From: Siphonodentalium dalli
Taxonomy: Eukaryota; Mollusca; Scaphopoda; Gadilida; Siphonodentaliidae
DNA: 64,000 nucleotides
Reading direction: 5' to 3'
Assembly: GCA_032622095.1 (NCBI GenBank)
Contig: CP136062.1
Location: 159,708,875 to 159,772,874 of the forward strand
The notes beneath the pieces are model-generated. The model was not told the origin of the DNA. It saw nothing but the letters and a program-made list of their open reading frames with translations, and did not search any database. Shown here in pieces: positions 34,226 to 45,035 of the stretch. Made by a program: the position numbers and the translations under genes. The stretch's first letter is position 1; the number at the start of each line of letters is the position of its first letter.

Positions 34226-34887
34226 GTTTTAGTTTTACCCCGGGGGGGTCCCGCGATGACCGGCTCATACACACCGTCTCGATATTCCTAGTATCCAATT
34301 AGTTGACACCCAACTGAGATAATTTTTCGACCCAATCGATAATTGGACCATCACGTGACTCCCGAGATCAGTGTTGACTTGAAGCTAAAAAAAATTAGGC
34401 GCAAGAACAGCAAACATTTGAAGCTAACGAGGCGCCCTTTCTTCTGATGAATGGGTCCAGGCAGACTCATTTGGGCGAGTGGAACAGCGAGCGACAACTT
34501 AGCTATGCCACAGTAACTATGGTGATTAACTGTCACCAAACTGCACCACAGTAAAACAGCACACCTAGTATGTCATCGCTAATGTGGTACGTGCATGTGT
34601 TGCTATATTTCCAACAAATGGTCAGTTTACAGTTTAAAATGTCTAATGAAAATATAAAAATATTTTATTTTTGTTCTGAAAACGACATATTATGTAACTT
34701 GGTTGGAAAATTAAACTATAAAACAATTTCAATTATTCAAGGCACCAAATGTCTAAGAGCAGAAAATTCTTATCAAATTAGGGGGTGCGCACCCCCCCCC
34801 CCCCAATGTCGCGACGTCCCTGCATGGGGTAATTTGCCTCCTTACAATACGCGCGCACACATATAGTATAGTGTGTGACATTTGCAT

Positions 34888-34972
34888 AATGAGGTCCCCA
34901 TTGGGTAAATTTAGTGATGCTATCCCGCACAGAGCGATAACATCACCAAATTTACCCTCTGGGGACATCATT
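34888..34972. repeat. Palindrome, GAGGGTGAATTTAGTGAC type
   Basis: AATGAGGTCCCCATTGGGTA then AATTTAGTGATGCTATC pairs with GATAACATCACCAAATTTAC then CCTCTGGGGACATCATT. Same family as 21628-21713 and 35561-35652. Confidence 0.85.
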
Positions 34973-35429
34973 CTGCTTAGGCCTCTGTTGTGAAGTATCT
35001 ATATAGTATCAAGATATGTTTTAGTTACTTCTGTTCAATTTAAAGTGATGTGAAACACTCCGGTTGGTGATCAAATAGAAATGGAGAATAATCTTGCTCA
35101 AATTAGTTATTTTTACAAATATTAATTCTAATTTACAGTACACACACCGTTATTATAATATATTAATTGAATGGAATGACTCTCGATGGCGAAATAATTT
35201 GCGTTAGTTTATTGCCCATTGTTGCGTCCCGAATCGAGATGTAAATATGTACAATTAAGCGTAGTTCAGACGCTGATATCTATGGAGTGGTATATGGTCG
35301 ATTTATTTTGAGATTTTCGGTGATACTAGTATAGAATGCTACATTCCCACAGTTGGCATAGCACATGAGTGCTAACTTATCAGTTTCTAGCACACGAATT
35401 AGTCCAGAATATGTCTTTAAGTATCCCCT

Positions 35430-35660
35430 AATTTGCAGAAGATAAAATGCATAATCGAGGTGACTAATGCCAGTAATGGGTGAAAATCACCAACTTCAAT
35501 TGGGGAACTTCAACTTAATCCTATATCTCCTATAACAATTGAGGACTAAGACAGTTTAAGCAGAATCTGTCGCCAGAGGGTGAATTTAGTTACGCTAGCC
35601 CGCCCTGTGGGATAGCGTCACTAAATTCACCCTCTGAAGACCTCATTCTGCAAATGACAG
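35430..35660. mobile_element. Palindrome-bearing repeat, second full copy
   Basis: Begins with GCAGAAGATAAAATGCATAA then TCGAGGTGACTAATG, as at 21515. The hairpin at 35561-35652 has arms CAGAGGGTGAATTTAGTTAC and GTCACTAAATTCACCCTCTG around CGCCCTGTGGGATA. Followed by CTGCAAATGACAGACACACT. Confidence 0.8.
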
Positions 35661-36552
35661 ACACACTATGACACTATTCTAAGGTTTGCACACACCCTCA
35701 CATATACACACTCACACCTGTCCGTGCCTTGTGATATAAATTATATTGTTCATTTTACGATTGTGTTACATTATGAAGAGCTAATATTTGTCGTATAAGT
35801 GGAATGCTATCCCCGTATTCTGATACAATATCACTCGCGAACCAAAAGTTAACATTGGTTAAAACGTTTGAACCGACGTTATTTACAACCCGGAGGGTAT
35901 TTACATGGCTCGAATGAGCAGGCATTCCATAAGTGTTATGAATTCCAATCTATCTGCTATGTCAGATACTCATCACATACACAGGTCCCCAAAAGAAAAA
36001 CTTACCCACCCTAACCCCAACCCCACACACCCCAACAATACATAATCATATAGAAATTTAAGGTATCAAACTTCGTTGGGCTATCACTCACAAACTGGTG
36101 CGAAACGAAAATAATATTTGTTATTCATAAACCCATTATATATATGTGTATATAGATAGATATGTGTATTACCCTTCAGTTTGATGCATATGTCCCGTGT
36201 AACAATTGGTTCAGAAGAATTCGAGTTATATATGACACCGATCGACTGTTTTTTCTCCTTTCGAGGAGATGTCTAATTCTCCGAGAATTTGATTTTTACC
36301 GATTCGCGCCTCAAAGACGCTCTTAACGGTAAGTTAATATTACAATGTAACATGTATCCGACCAGATGATTCAACAATAATGGTTCAATGAAAGTCGCTG
36401 ATACAAAAATGGGTTAATCGAGTAAAGGTCTACTCAAGCGGAAACTACCAATAACAATAATATTATGACAAAGCATTGTTGCGCGTATATATATATATAG
36501 CATCGTTTCGCCCCATGTGGTCTCAATACCTGCAAACTTAATCCGGTTAATG

Positions 36553-37081
36553 CTTAAAGATGGATTATCTCTTTAAATAACAAATTTTAAATAGTTGCGT
36601 GGGTATAAAATAATAGATATGAACTGAAGACCTATGTCCGGAAAAGCTTCTATCAATTAATATTGATTTTATTTCGAATATTAAATCGGGCCCATTTATG
36701 TTACTATTTTTAGAACCGACCATTCGGATGAGACCGTATTGCGATATAGAGCACTGGGCTGTTCCTACGGCTACGCAACGAATGTCAAATGTCACAGATT
36801 GGTTGTTTGTACTGTTTTGTTCCACAGATATAAGCGATAATGAGTATAATTGACGTTTATTTGTGACAAAATTGCACAATATAATTTCTGGTCTCTGTTA
36901 ACAGTAACCAATATTGTTCGTTAGCTGAACAAACACACCTTTTTAGACCAGAAAATATTCGAAATAAAATTAATATTAATCGATAGAAGCATTTCCGAAC
37001 AGGAGTCTACGATTCAGATCTAATATTTTATACCCCGGTAACTATATAATACATGTTCACAAAGAGATAATCCACCTTTAA
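36553..37081. mobile_element. MITE family G
   Basis: TTAAAGATGGATTATCTCTT at the left and AAGAGATAATCCACCTTTAA at the right. Longer subterminal pairing continues with GCTTCTATCAATTAATATTG against TTAATATTAATCGATAGAAG. Only one copy in the window. It follows the TTAA-plus-AG end pattern of families D, E and F. Confidence 0.85.
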
Positions 37082-37134
37082 CGTATATCCCGACCGCTAA
37101 ACGAATGGCATCGTGTGTGTGAGTGTGTTAACCC

Positions 37135-37400
37135 ATCTCTGTGAGGACATTCATATAGTAAAACAATGTCCTCACAATGTTAACAGTTTTTTCCCTTAAG
37201 GCGACGGAAATTTGTATTTTTTGAAATTTTTGATATTTTTTCGTCCGCACTAGGCGGAAATGATACTACGCATGCGTTACAAAGATTGCCGTTATTTCGT
37301 TAAAGGTACCCTCCGAGTTTGGATATATTTACGAAATAACGAGGTCCTCACAACTACGGTATTGTTTGAATTTCTAAAGAAATGTCCCCACAACGTATGT
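37135..37400. repeat. Inverted TGTGAGGACATT / AATGTCCCCACA pair
   Basis: CTGTGAGGACATT at about 37140 and GAAATGTCCCCACAACG at about 37379 face each other. Inside, CAATGTCCTCACAATG and GAGGTCCTCACAAC repeat the same core. The middle resembles nothing else here. Confidence 0.6.
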
Positions 37401-37457
37401 AATACAAACAAGGGTGTGTGTGTGTGACCACGCCTCATGGTACGTATGACAAACTTA

Positions 37458-37996
37458 CCCCTGGTCAAGTGGTCCTGCTAATGTGCTATGATTATGGTGG
37501 GTCCTGCTAATATGATATGATGCTGGTGGGTCCTGCTAATGTGCTGTGATGATGGTGGGTCCTGCTAAATTTCTATGATGTTGTTAGGCCAAACTGATGC
37601 TCCTAAGAAACGGTACCGTTATTTTTTCCAAAGTTGTCATTTTCGCGGTGTTTGGACAATATGAACATATCTAGAAAAAGCCATTATATGTATCAAACAT
37701 TGAAAAACATATATTTTGCGAAATATTTGAATACTGGTTGTATTATTTGTTGCAAATCGAACATAACCAAGATGGATATTCGCGTTGTTTTGCTAACACC
37801 AGCGCAGCAGCCATTATAATTTTTTTTCAAAAATATATATGTTCTTGAATTAGCCTATATAACACCGCGAAAATGACAACTTAAGAAAAAATAACGGCAC
37901 TTTTTCGTCACGGCATCAGTTTGTCCTACCAGCATCATAGTAATTCAACAAGACCCACAACATCATAACAAATTAGCAGGACCACTTGACCAGGGG
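37458..37996. mobile_element. Foldback with short tandem repeats in one arm
   Basis: The left end CCCCTGGTCAAGTGGTCCTG then CTAATGTG pairs with the right end CAAATTAGCAGGACCACTTG then ACCAGGGG. The left arm contains four copies of GGTGGGTCCTGCTAAT-type units of about 38 bp. An inner stem AAGTTGTCATTTTCGCGGTG pairs with CACCGCGAAAATGACAACTT. One isolated end is found at 20945. Confidence 0.85.
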
Positions 37997-38056
37997 TGAA
38001 ACTGCGGGACACAATTTGTAATTGCGGTAGACGACCCTCGAAGAATATAAGCTCAT

Positions 38057-38533
38057 TTAAAGGTACTCAACCCGATAAAACTCCTCTCAATTACTATTTC
38101 AATGGCTTCGGGGGTCAAAAATATTTGATTCGAGTCGAGGAAGTCACCCATCAAAGCTCAGATTTGTTAGATATCGATTTTAGAAATCTATTATTTTTCA
38201 TTATCGGGAATACTATCTGGCCCAGAACTCAGTCAAAATTGCGTTAAAATTACCACTTGATTTTAGAGTTATTCATCCTTGTCTGTTTGAATAGATTTGG
38301 AGTACACATCCAGAGCAGATTACGGCAGTTATTAGTACTCATCTCGAGAACATAACAAATTTGAAAAATCAATATCTAATAACTCTGAGCTTTGTTTGAT
38401 GGGTTCCTCGACTCGAATCACATATTTTTTACCCCCAAAGCCAAAGAAATAGTAATATAGGACCCTCTGATCGGATTGTTGTTGTTGGAATCTGTTGAGA
38501 TGGGGACCCTCTTTACGGATTGAGTACCTTTAA
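38057..38533. mobile_element. MITE family E variant with matching ends
   Basis: TTAAAGGTACTCAACCCGAT at the left and CGGATTGAGTACCTTTAA at the right, so here both ends carry the AGGTACTCAAYCCG sequence, unlike 24695. The interior reads TTCGAGTCGAGGAAGTCACC early and GGGTTCCTCGACTCGAATCA late, so it is built from two inverted halves of the family. Confidence 0.85.
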
Positions 38534-39129
38534 CGAAAGCTCGATATTAGCCCCAACCAAATACCCCGCCTCTCACCAGATACCGGATGCCTTATTCGGC
38601 CAAGAATTTTGCCCCACATCCCGTCCCGCAGTTTGTCATGTCCCTGCCTCAGTGGTATACGTGCGTACGTCCGTGCGACGTTACAACAAAAGCGTTAATT
38701 CCGGAAGTATATAGTGGATGGGATAGAGGACGCCTGTGCACATACAATTTCCGTATAGAAGTCCGATGCATGAGTTATATTGGTTTGACAACTGCATGCA
38801 AAGGATATATACAATATACATATCATACGTTACAGCAAACACTTCGGAGAACGCGCTCGATATAAAATACAAGCTATATATAATGTACTTGGGCATATAT
38901 ATCGACATTTCGTGCGTTGGGCCATATCAAGACGTCATGAGTTTTATGCAGGGACAGTGGCGACAGTGTTCAGTTTCAGTAGTTGGAAATTTCATGCCTG
39001 ACACCGCATTATTTGGAACTTTAAGATCAAATATAGGTTAAAATATATAGTTCTGATATATTTGATTTCCCAACCATTATTTAGTGTGAAATCTGCTGTT
39101 TTTAGACCAATTGTCGCTTATTGTTTTGG

Positions 39130-39580
39130 TTAACCCTTTACCCAACAGAACTGCTCTGTGCCAATGCATTCTCTTATATATGCGAGTCGACCATAGGTCG
39201 CCTCGCATATATAAGAGAATGCATTGGCTTAACACATATTAAAAATGATAAAATTGTCAAAGAATGTAGGAAAATATTATAAAAATTGTTAAAAAATGTA
39301 AGAAAAAATTATAAAATTGTTAAAGAATGTAAGAAAAAATGGTAAAAAGTGTTTTTAGGCCAATGCATTCTCTTATATATGCGAGGCGACCTATGGTCGA
39401 CTCGCATATATAAGAGAATGCATTGGCACAGGGCATAACTGTAACCATCACAATGTGGTCAATGAACCGGTTCCAATGATATCCATATTTGCATTGTGTT
39501 ATTGAGACAGACCGAAGATATTTTAGGCTGTTGAAGCTTTATTTGGGCGTTTTTGGCCGTTTTGTTGGGTAAAGGGTTAA
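39130..39580. mobile_element. MITE family A, complete copy with the asymmetry reversed
   Basis: TTAACCCTTTACCCAACAGA at the left and TTGTTGGGTAAAGGGTTAA at the right. Palindromes at 39161-39227 and 39360-39426. The long subterminal block is on the right here (GGCATAACTGTAACCATCAC ... CAGCCTAAAAT in reverse), the mirror arrangement of 32120-32511. The spacer contains a small internal duplication of AAATTGTTAAAGAATGTAAG. Confidence 0.93.
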
Positions 39581-39611
39581 ATATTTGGACTATAAGATGG
39601 CCCTTATTTGA

Positions 39612-39872
39612 AACATATCCAACTATATAGGGGGCGTAAATGTATATATATCCAACTATATATAGGGGGCGTAAATGTATATATATCCAACTATATAGGG
39701 GGCGTAAATGTATATATATCCAACTATATAGGGGCGTAAATGTATATATATCCAACTATATAGGGGGCGTAAATGTATATATCCAACTATATAGGGGCGT
39801 GAATGTATATATATCCAACTATATAGGGGGCGTAAATGTATATATATCCAACTATATAGGGGGCGTAAATGG
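39612..39872. repeat. Minisatellite, about 31-bp unit, eight copies
   Basis: The unit is TATATATCCAACTATATAGG then GGGCGTAAATG. The G run varies from four to five and the TATA run varies. Both strands are open for over 80 codons because of the repeat. Confidence 0.95.
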
Positions 39873-40024
39873 AATTTCCTATATATAATTGGCCTTGTTC
39901 GTGGTGGGATTTTGGTCTGGTTCAAGGGGGGTGTGACGTTGGAAATAATAACCCTCCCATGGCAGATACACGATTTATGTTACCTTTCCTATAGTCCATC
40001 GCAAATTCGTGCGTATCCGGATTA

Positions 40025-41155
40025 GAACCATTAAAATACGTACGGCTCTTATGTCGGCCCAAAACGACCTTACCGACTGAGTCCCCATTAATATACGTAC
40101 GCCTCTTATGTCGGCCCCAAACCACCTTACCAACTGAGTCCCCATTAAAATACGTACGGCTCATATATATGTCGGCCCCAAACCACCTTACCGACTGAGT
40201 CCCCATTAATATACGTACGGCTCTTATGTCGGCCCCAAACCACCTTACCGACTGAGTCCCCATTAATATGCGTACGCCTCTTATGTCGGGCCCCAAACCA
40301 CCTTACCAACTGAGTCCCCATTAATATACGTTCGGCTCTTGTGTCGGCCCCAAACCACCTTACCGACTGAGTCCCCATTAATATACGTATGTCTCTTATG
40401 TCGGCCCAAAACCACCTTACCGACTGAGTCCCCATTAAGATACGTACGCCTCTTATGTCGGCCCCAAACCACCATACCGACTGAGTCCCCATTAATATAC
40501 GTACGGCTCTTGTGTCGGCCCCAAACCACCTTACCGACTGAGTTCCCATTAATATGCGTACGTCTCTTATGTCGGCCCCAAACCACCTTACCGACTGAGT
40601 CCCCATTAATATACGTACGCCTCTTATGTCGGCCCCAAACCACCTTACCAACTGAGTCCCCATTAAAATACGTACGGCTCATATGTCGGCCCCAAACCAC
40701 CTTACCGACTGAGTCCCCATTAATATACGTACGGCTCTTATGTCGGCCCCAAACCACCTTACCGACTGAGTCCCCATTAATATGCGTACGCCTCTTATGT
40801 CGGGCCCCAAACCACCTTACCAACTGAGTCCCCATTAATATACGTTCGGCTCTTGTGTCGGCCCCAAACCACCTTACCGACTGAGTCCCCATTAATATAC
40901 GTATGTCTCTTATGTCGGCCCAAAACCACCTTACCGACTGAGTCCCCATTAAGATACGTACGCCTCTTATGTCGGCCCCAAACCACCATACCGACTGAGT
41001 CCCCATTAATATACGTACGGCTCTTGTGTCGGCCCCAAACCACCTTACCGACTGAGTTCCCATTAATATGCGTACGTCTCTTATGTCGGCCCCAAACCAC
41101 CTTACCAACTGAGTCCCCATTAATATACGTACAGCTCTTATGCGTACGTTAAATT
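40025..41155. repeat. Minisatellite, 57-bp unit, about 20 copies, with 514-bp higher-order period
   Basis: The unit is CCATTAATATACGTACGGCT then CTTATGTCGGCCCCAAACCA then CCTTACCGACTGAGTCC. The order of variant units repeats at an offset of 514 bp (nine units): TGTGTCGG/CAAAACC/ACCATACCG variants at 40340-40490 recur at 40854-41000. As 57 is a multiple of 3, the array is open on both strands with a 19-residue peptide repeat (minus strand: MGTQSVRWFGADIRAVRIL), including a 279-codon frame at 40281-41120 (-). I treat this as a repeat property. Confidence 0.95.
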
Positions 41156-41256
41156 ACCAATATTTTTAATTCTCCGACAGCCACATCCGCTGAGACATTT
41201 TAGTCATTAAAGGCCCATTTAATTTTCGAATCCCCCAGATTACATTATATAAAATA

Positions 41257-41954
41257 CTAGCAGGTGGATCCGACTTCGTCCGGGCTGTTTCCCCTCTGGT
41301 TTTCGGCGTATTGCGTGATTTGACCTTGAATTGTCCATTTTTAAGGTCAAGATCGGGTGGGGGTCACGATTTGACCCGTCCAAAACACTGCCCGGACAAA
41401 AGTACCCGACAAAAGTACCCGTCGAAATCCATCCGGTTTTACCCGATTTGACCTTGAAGTGATAATTTTGAAGGTCATGTCGGTGTCACGATTTGACCCG
41501 TCCAAAACACTCAGTGGACAAAAGTAACCCTATGTATCAAATTTCGTCGAAATCCCATAAAAATTGGCGATTTGACATTGAATTGACCCGATTTCAAGGT
41601 CACGTCGCACGGGCAAATGAATAGGCTTACGACACTCCCCATACGAAAGTATCCCTAGACACTAATTTTCATCGAAATCCCGTGATACTCGGGCGTTTGA
41701 CCTTGAAATGACCCGATTTCAAGGTCAATGTCACGTCGCACGGGCAAATTAATAGGCCTATGCCACTCCCCGGCCGAAAGCACCCCCACAAACCAAGTTT
41801 CATCGAAATCGGCTCGGCCGTTCTCGAGTCCATCGCGAACAGACAGACAGACACACACACACACACACTCTCACACACACACACACCCTCTCACACACCC
41901 ACCCACCCCCCCCCCCCCCCACACACACACAGATTTCCCAAAGTATATAATAGA
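41257..41954 (-). mobile_element. Helitron-like non-autonomous element, 698 bp
   Basis: Read on the minus strand it starts A|TCTATTATATACTTTGGG, runs through a CA/GT-rich tract and a poly-G, then GCGATGGACTCGAGAACGGC, and ends with the GC-rich CCCGGACGAAG block and CTGCTAG|T. TC start, CTAG end and insertion between A and T with no target duplication are the defining Helitron features. Joining the flanks gives TATAAAATATATTCCATATT, which matches the uninterrupted family D copy at 31584 (TACAAAATATATGCCATATT). That paralogue serves as an empty site. The interior repeats ACCCGTCCAAAACACT and TTTGACCTTGAA blocks. Confidence 0.82.
41850..41935. repeat. CA-repeat and poly-C
   Basis: CAGACAGACAGACACACACA followed by further (CA)n and about 14 C. 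It lies in the 5' part (minus-strand reading) of the Helitron-like element. Confidence 0.95.
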
Positions 41955-42369
41955 TATTCCATATTATATACCATTTGAAAGAGGAAGCTCCAAAACATTG
42001 TATCGTCAACTTATTCGGACTAATAAACTGTGAACATGTTGTTTTTGTTGAGGTACCAACGTGTGTGCGGTGCTTAAGTTTCATCTGGACTGTTCAAAAC
42101 AGTATAATATTTGCAGTGGAAGGGGAATAACTCTATATCTTAGTTTGAATTATGTTGCATTCTGGGAGTGAAACGGGGAAATGTTTCTATGATTTCAGCT
42201 ATTTTCTATTACTCTATATATGGGCATATTCTGAGACACAGATGTACCAAATGGTGATGAATTATAGTATTTTAATCATATTTTATCGCATAGATTTTTA
42301 TTGAAACCGTATATCAAGGAACTATAAAAAATATAATCGGTGACTAGAAAATTAAGTGTGCCTTTAGCA

Positions 42370-44290
42370 TGTAACCGTATACTGGTTATTGACATTTGAC
42401 CGTCATATTCTAACGACAGGACAAATGTCTAGTGAAAATTGGGAGACAGAAAGAAAATATAATCTCAAATCTTAGTCGGATAATTATGTGGGTTATTCCA
42501 AGTGGATCGCAAGAAAAGTATACCAGTGAAAACGTTTTGTTTTCTTTTTCACCAATTGGTCAATTTTCACTTTCGGGAAAGCAATATTTTGTCGCAATTG
42601 TCGGATTAGTAAAATATCGTTTTTCGGTGTGTCAGTATTATTTATATATACACAAGCCACGTTTTATCGCGAGCATATCACACCCAAGTCATGTCTGATC
42701 TGGTTTTGTCAAGAGTTGATACAATTATTACCTGGGGTAACAAATATGAGGAGTCGTTACTGTATGTTGTCACCCGAGGGCAGCTGTAGTATTCAATTAT
42801 TTATGTTTCTAGTTTGTTCGACTGTTCATATATGTAAGGTTAACATTCGAGCAACATTCTTATTATCCAGCTATCCATATATTATTGATATAGTACAATC
42901 AAAGGTGAAATTGGACTTGCTTAATATATATATATGCCCCTCGCCCACACGCGCGCACCATATTCAGAGCTAATATCTTCTAGAAATGTGGCCTGTTGTA
43001 ACACACCTGTGATCGCGAGGTGTAAACCTTCGTGGAATGTTAACGGTGCGTAGAAAGTTGAACCATCATCTACAAGCCTTCACAGTTGTGAATTGGCTCA
43101 ATCTGTGTATTCTTGGATTATATCGATTCCCACGAAATCGTCTGGTGGAAATTTAAAGGCGATTCCTAGAAGTTCGTCTTCGTCGTATATATAGATAAGT
43201 GATATCCTACCTTTTTTTGCTGTAAAACTGAGTCAGATTGTCAGCCGGCGTTCAGTTTTTCAAACGTGTTACCCGCTGCCGTACAGTAACCAGTTCGGCG
43301 CATATGCGCAGCGCAGGATGTGTCTTTCTGACAAGGGAGTGTTGCGATATGTATAGTCTACTTTAATGTTGTGTACTTTGATGGATGTTATAATTGTCAT
43401 TATTTTATGGACATCATCATATTAAACCATCAGTGCACGAACGAAAAAACGATTCCCTGCAAGTGGGTACTGATGTGTAATATACACAGTTATATACACG
43501 TATAACACTTCATCGGATTGTGTCGGACCAAATGACGCGACGAGGCCGACCTTAATTTGTGAACCGTTTTATGGTACCTAAAAGTTCGCGCAACACAACA
43601 TACAATGTATTTTACGTGGTACATACGTTTGTGCACAGTGACATGTTGATGCATTGAATTCACAATATTTGCCCACTGAGAATATCTATATTTCTCTACT
43701 TTAATTGGCCGCGTGGGATATAGGACTGGTATAGTGTTAGTGACAGCACTCTCTTTAGGTATCAGATTTACGACTCCTTGATGTACACTCAAATCAACTT
43801 GGGTGATAAATTGTGAGGGCACACTCTATCAACTGAAAAATTTATGGTCCATCTCAACGATCCAACCCTTATCTGGCAATGCAAACTGAAACTTTAAAGC
43901 ACCACGTGATAACAGATCATACTCGCTTCAGCCCTTAGAGCGAAGCACGTCTGCAAATTTCTGTGACGTAAGTGAATATACTTGCTTTGTTTTTTTGTTT
44001 TTCGGATTTCAGTATTGGATCACGTCTTCTGTTTCTCAACACGACGTGGGTTAGTGGAACTCTATTCAACGATAAGTTTATATTTAACGACCATTGCTGT
44101 GTTGTCTACAAAGACATTATAAAGCCATAGCCGCTGCTGCCTCTGATGACAACAGGGAGTGTTGCCCTATACCAACCACCGCATATTAAGTAAAACTATC
44201 CAAGGTTTTACAACACGTGGATGTTGTTTACTGACGTCGAATATTCATGCATAAATTGAAGGAAAATGCTTTTGGTTAATATGATTTAAA
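42370..44290. other. Mostly unique sequence upstream of the 203-codon frame
   Basis: No MITE end, palindrome or repeat shared with the rest of the window is visible, which is unusual here. Open frames of 88-114 codons exist on both strands but are within chance expectation for this length and composition, and none shows a known motif. It may contain promoter or intron sequence for the gene at 44364. Confidence 0.5.
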
Positions 44291-44363
44291 TATTTACACT
44301 TTGATGCGTTCCACCAAGAAAACAAAACATTGACCAGGATTACTGTTTGAGACATTTCTGTGA

Positions 44364-44975
44364 ATGCATGTTAACATGGCAAATCTGCAGCGGAAATTCA
44401 TGTCACCTACCCATTCCAAACAAGAGCCCCATGACTGTTCAAGACCACGGGATACACCGAAATCCCCGGTACCGCAAGAGGAACCGGGAGACCAGAGTCC
44501 GGAACTTAGACTCATCCAAAGATTTATATCGATTGATCACAATCTCCGAAAGGAAGATGTTAGAAAAATAACCGTCACCAGACAATATAGCAATACTTCA
44601 TACGGACAGACAAGTGCTGAGTTAGTTTACAGCGTGGACAGATCGTGGCGAGTGCAGAGCCCGGAGCAAAGTGTTGATGTCAAAGGTTCAACAGACGACA
44701 GTTTGCCGATAATAGATCCAAAGAATGCGTTGTTATATGACGATTTGCCGGATATTTCGACGGATTACTCAAGACCGCTGAAGCTTCCGCCGATTATTCT
44801 GCCCCCTATTCACAAAGTGCACCCTAAACCTCACGTGCCGAGACAGTTTATGGAACCCTCACACATGCACCGTGTAACAACAGAAAAGGACTGGGAGGAT
44901 TTAAAATACTGTCGCTATCTGAGGCCAGGACCACAGAAATTCCGTTCTGTTAATTATAGAAGTTTCAAATATTAG
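44364..44975 (+). CDS. Uncharacterised 203-codon protein, single open frame
   Basis: An uninterrupted frame runs from ATG at 44364 to TAG at 44973-44975, with an in-frame TGA directly before the first ATG. The second ATG at 44376 has the better context (AACATGG), so translation may begin there, giving 199 residues. At this base composition a non-repetitive frame of this length is unlikely by chance. The N-terminal quarter is rich in S, P, E and Q (SPVPQEEPGDQSPELRLIQ), the middle is polar, and a proline-rich stretch PLKLPPIILPPIHKVHPKPH precedes a basic/aromatic end (KDWEDLKYCRYLRPGPQKFR). No signal peptide, membrane segment or catalytic motif is seen; it looks largely disordered and soluble. 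I do not recognise the family. It may be a complete intronless gene or a terminal exon. No AATAAA lies between the stop and the antisense LINE that begins about 60 bp downstream; the first plus-strand AATAAA (45076) lies inside that LINE. Confidence 0.6.
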   Translation: MHVNMANLQRKFMSPTHSKQEPHDCSRPRDTPKSPVPQEEPGDQSPELRLIQRFISIDHNLRKEDVRKITVTRQYSNTSYGQTSAELVYSVDRSWRVQSPEQSVDVKGSTDDSLPIIDPKNALLYDDLPDISTDYSRPLKLPPIILPPIHKVHPKPHVPRQFMEPSHMHRVTTEKDWEDLKYCRYLRPGPQKFRSVNYRSFKY

Positions 44976-45035
44976 AGAGAGAATGAACATTGTCATAACC
45001 CTTCCGTGATTGGAGCTTCCTGCAAAATTCTATTA

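Larger units (their letters stand above)
41207..42367. mobile_element. MITE family D interrupted by a Helitron-like element
   Basis: TTAAAGGCCCATTTAATTTT at the left and AAAATTAAGTGTGCCTTTAG at the right. Body sequence (CCATTTGAAAGAGGAAGCTC, CAAAACATTGTATCGTCAAC, GGGGAATAACTCTATATCTT, CTGAGACACAGATG, AATTATAGTATTTTAATCAT) follows 31584-32039. Between 41256 and 41955 an unrelated 698-bp segment is inserted. Confidence 0.9.

Noticed and set aside
36565-36879. 104-codon minus-strand frame
   Set aside because: Lies inside MITE family G and spans its inverted subterminal sequence.
40281-41120. 279-codon open frame on the minus strand as a gene
   Set aside because: It lies wholly inside the 57-bp tandem array. 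The unit length is a multiple of three, so openness on both strands follows automatically.
43490-43822. 110-codon minus-strand frame upstream of the 203-codon gene
   Set aside because: Length within chance expectation, no motif, and no promoter or poly(A) evidence.
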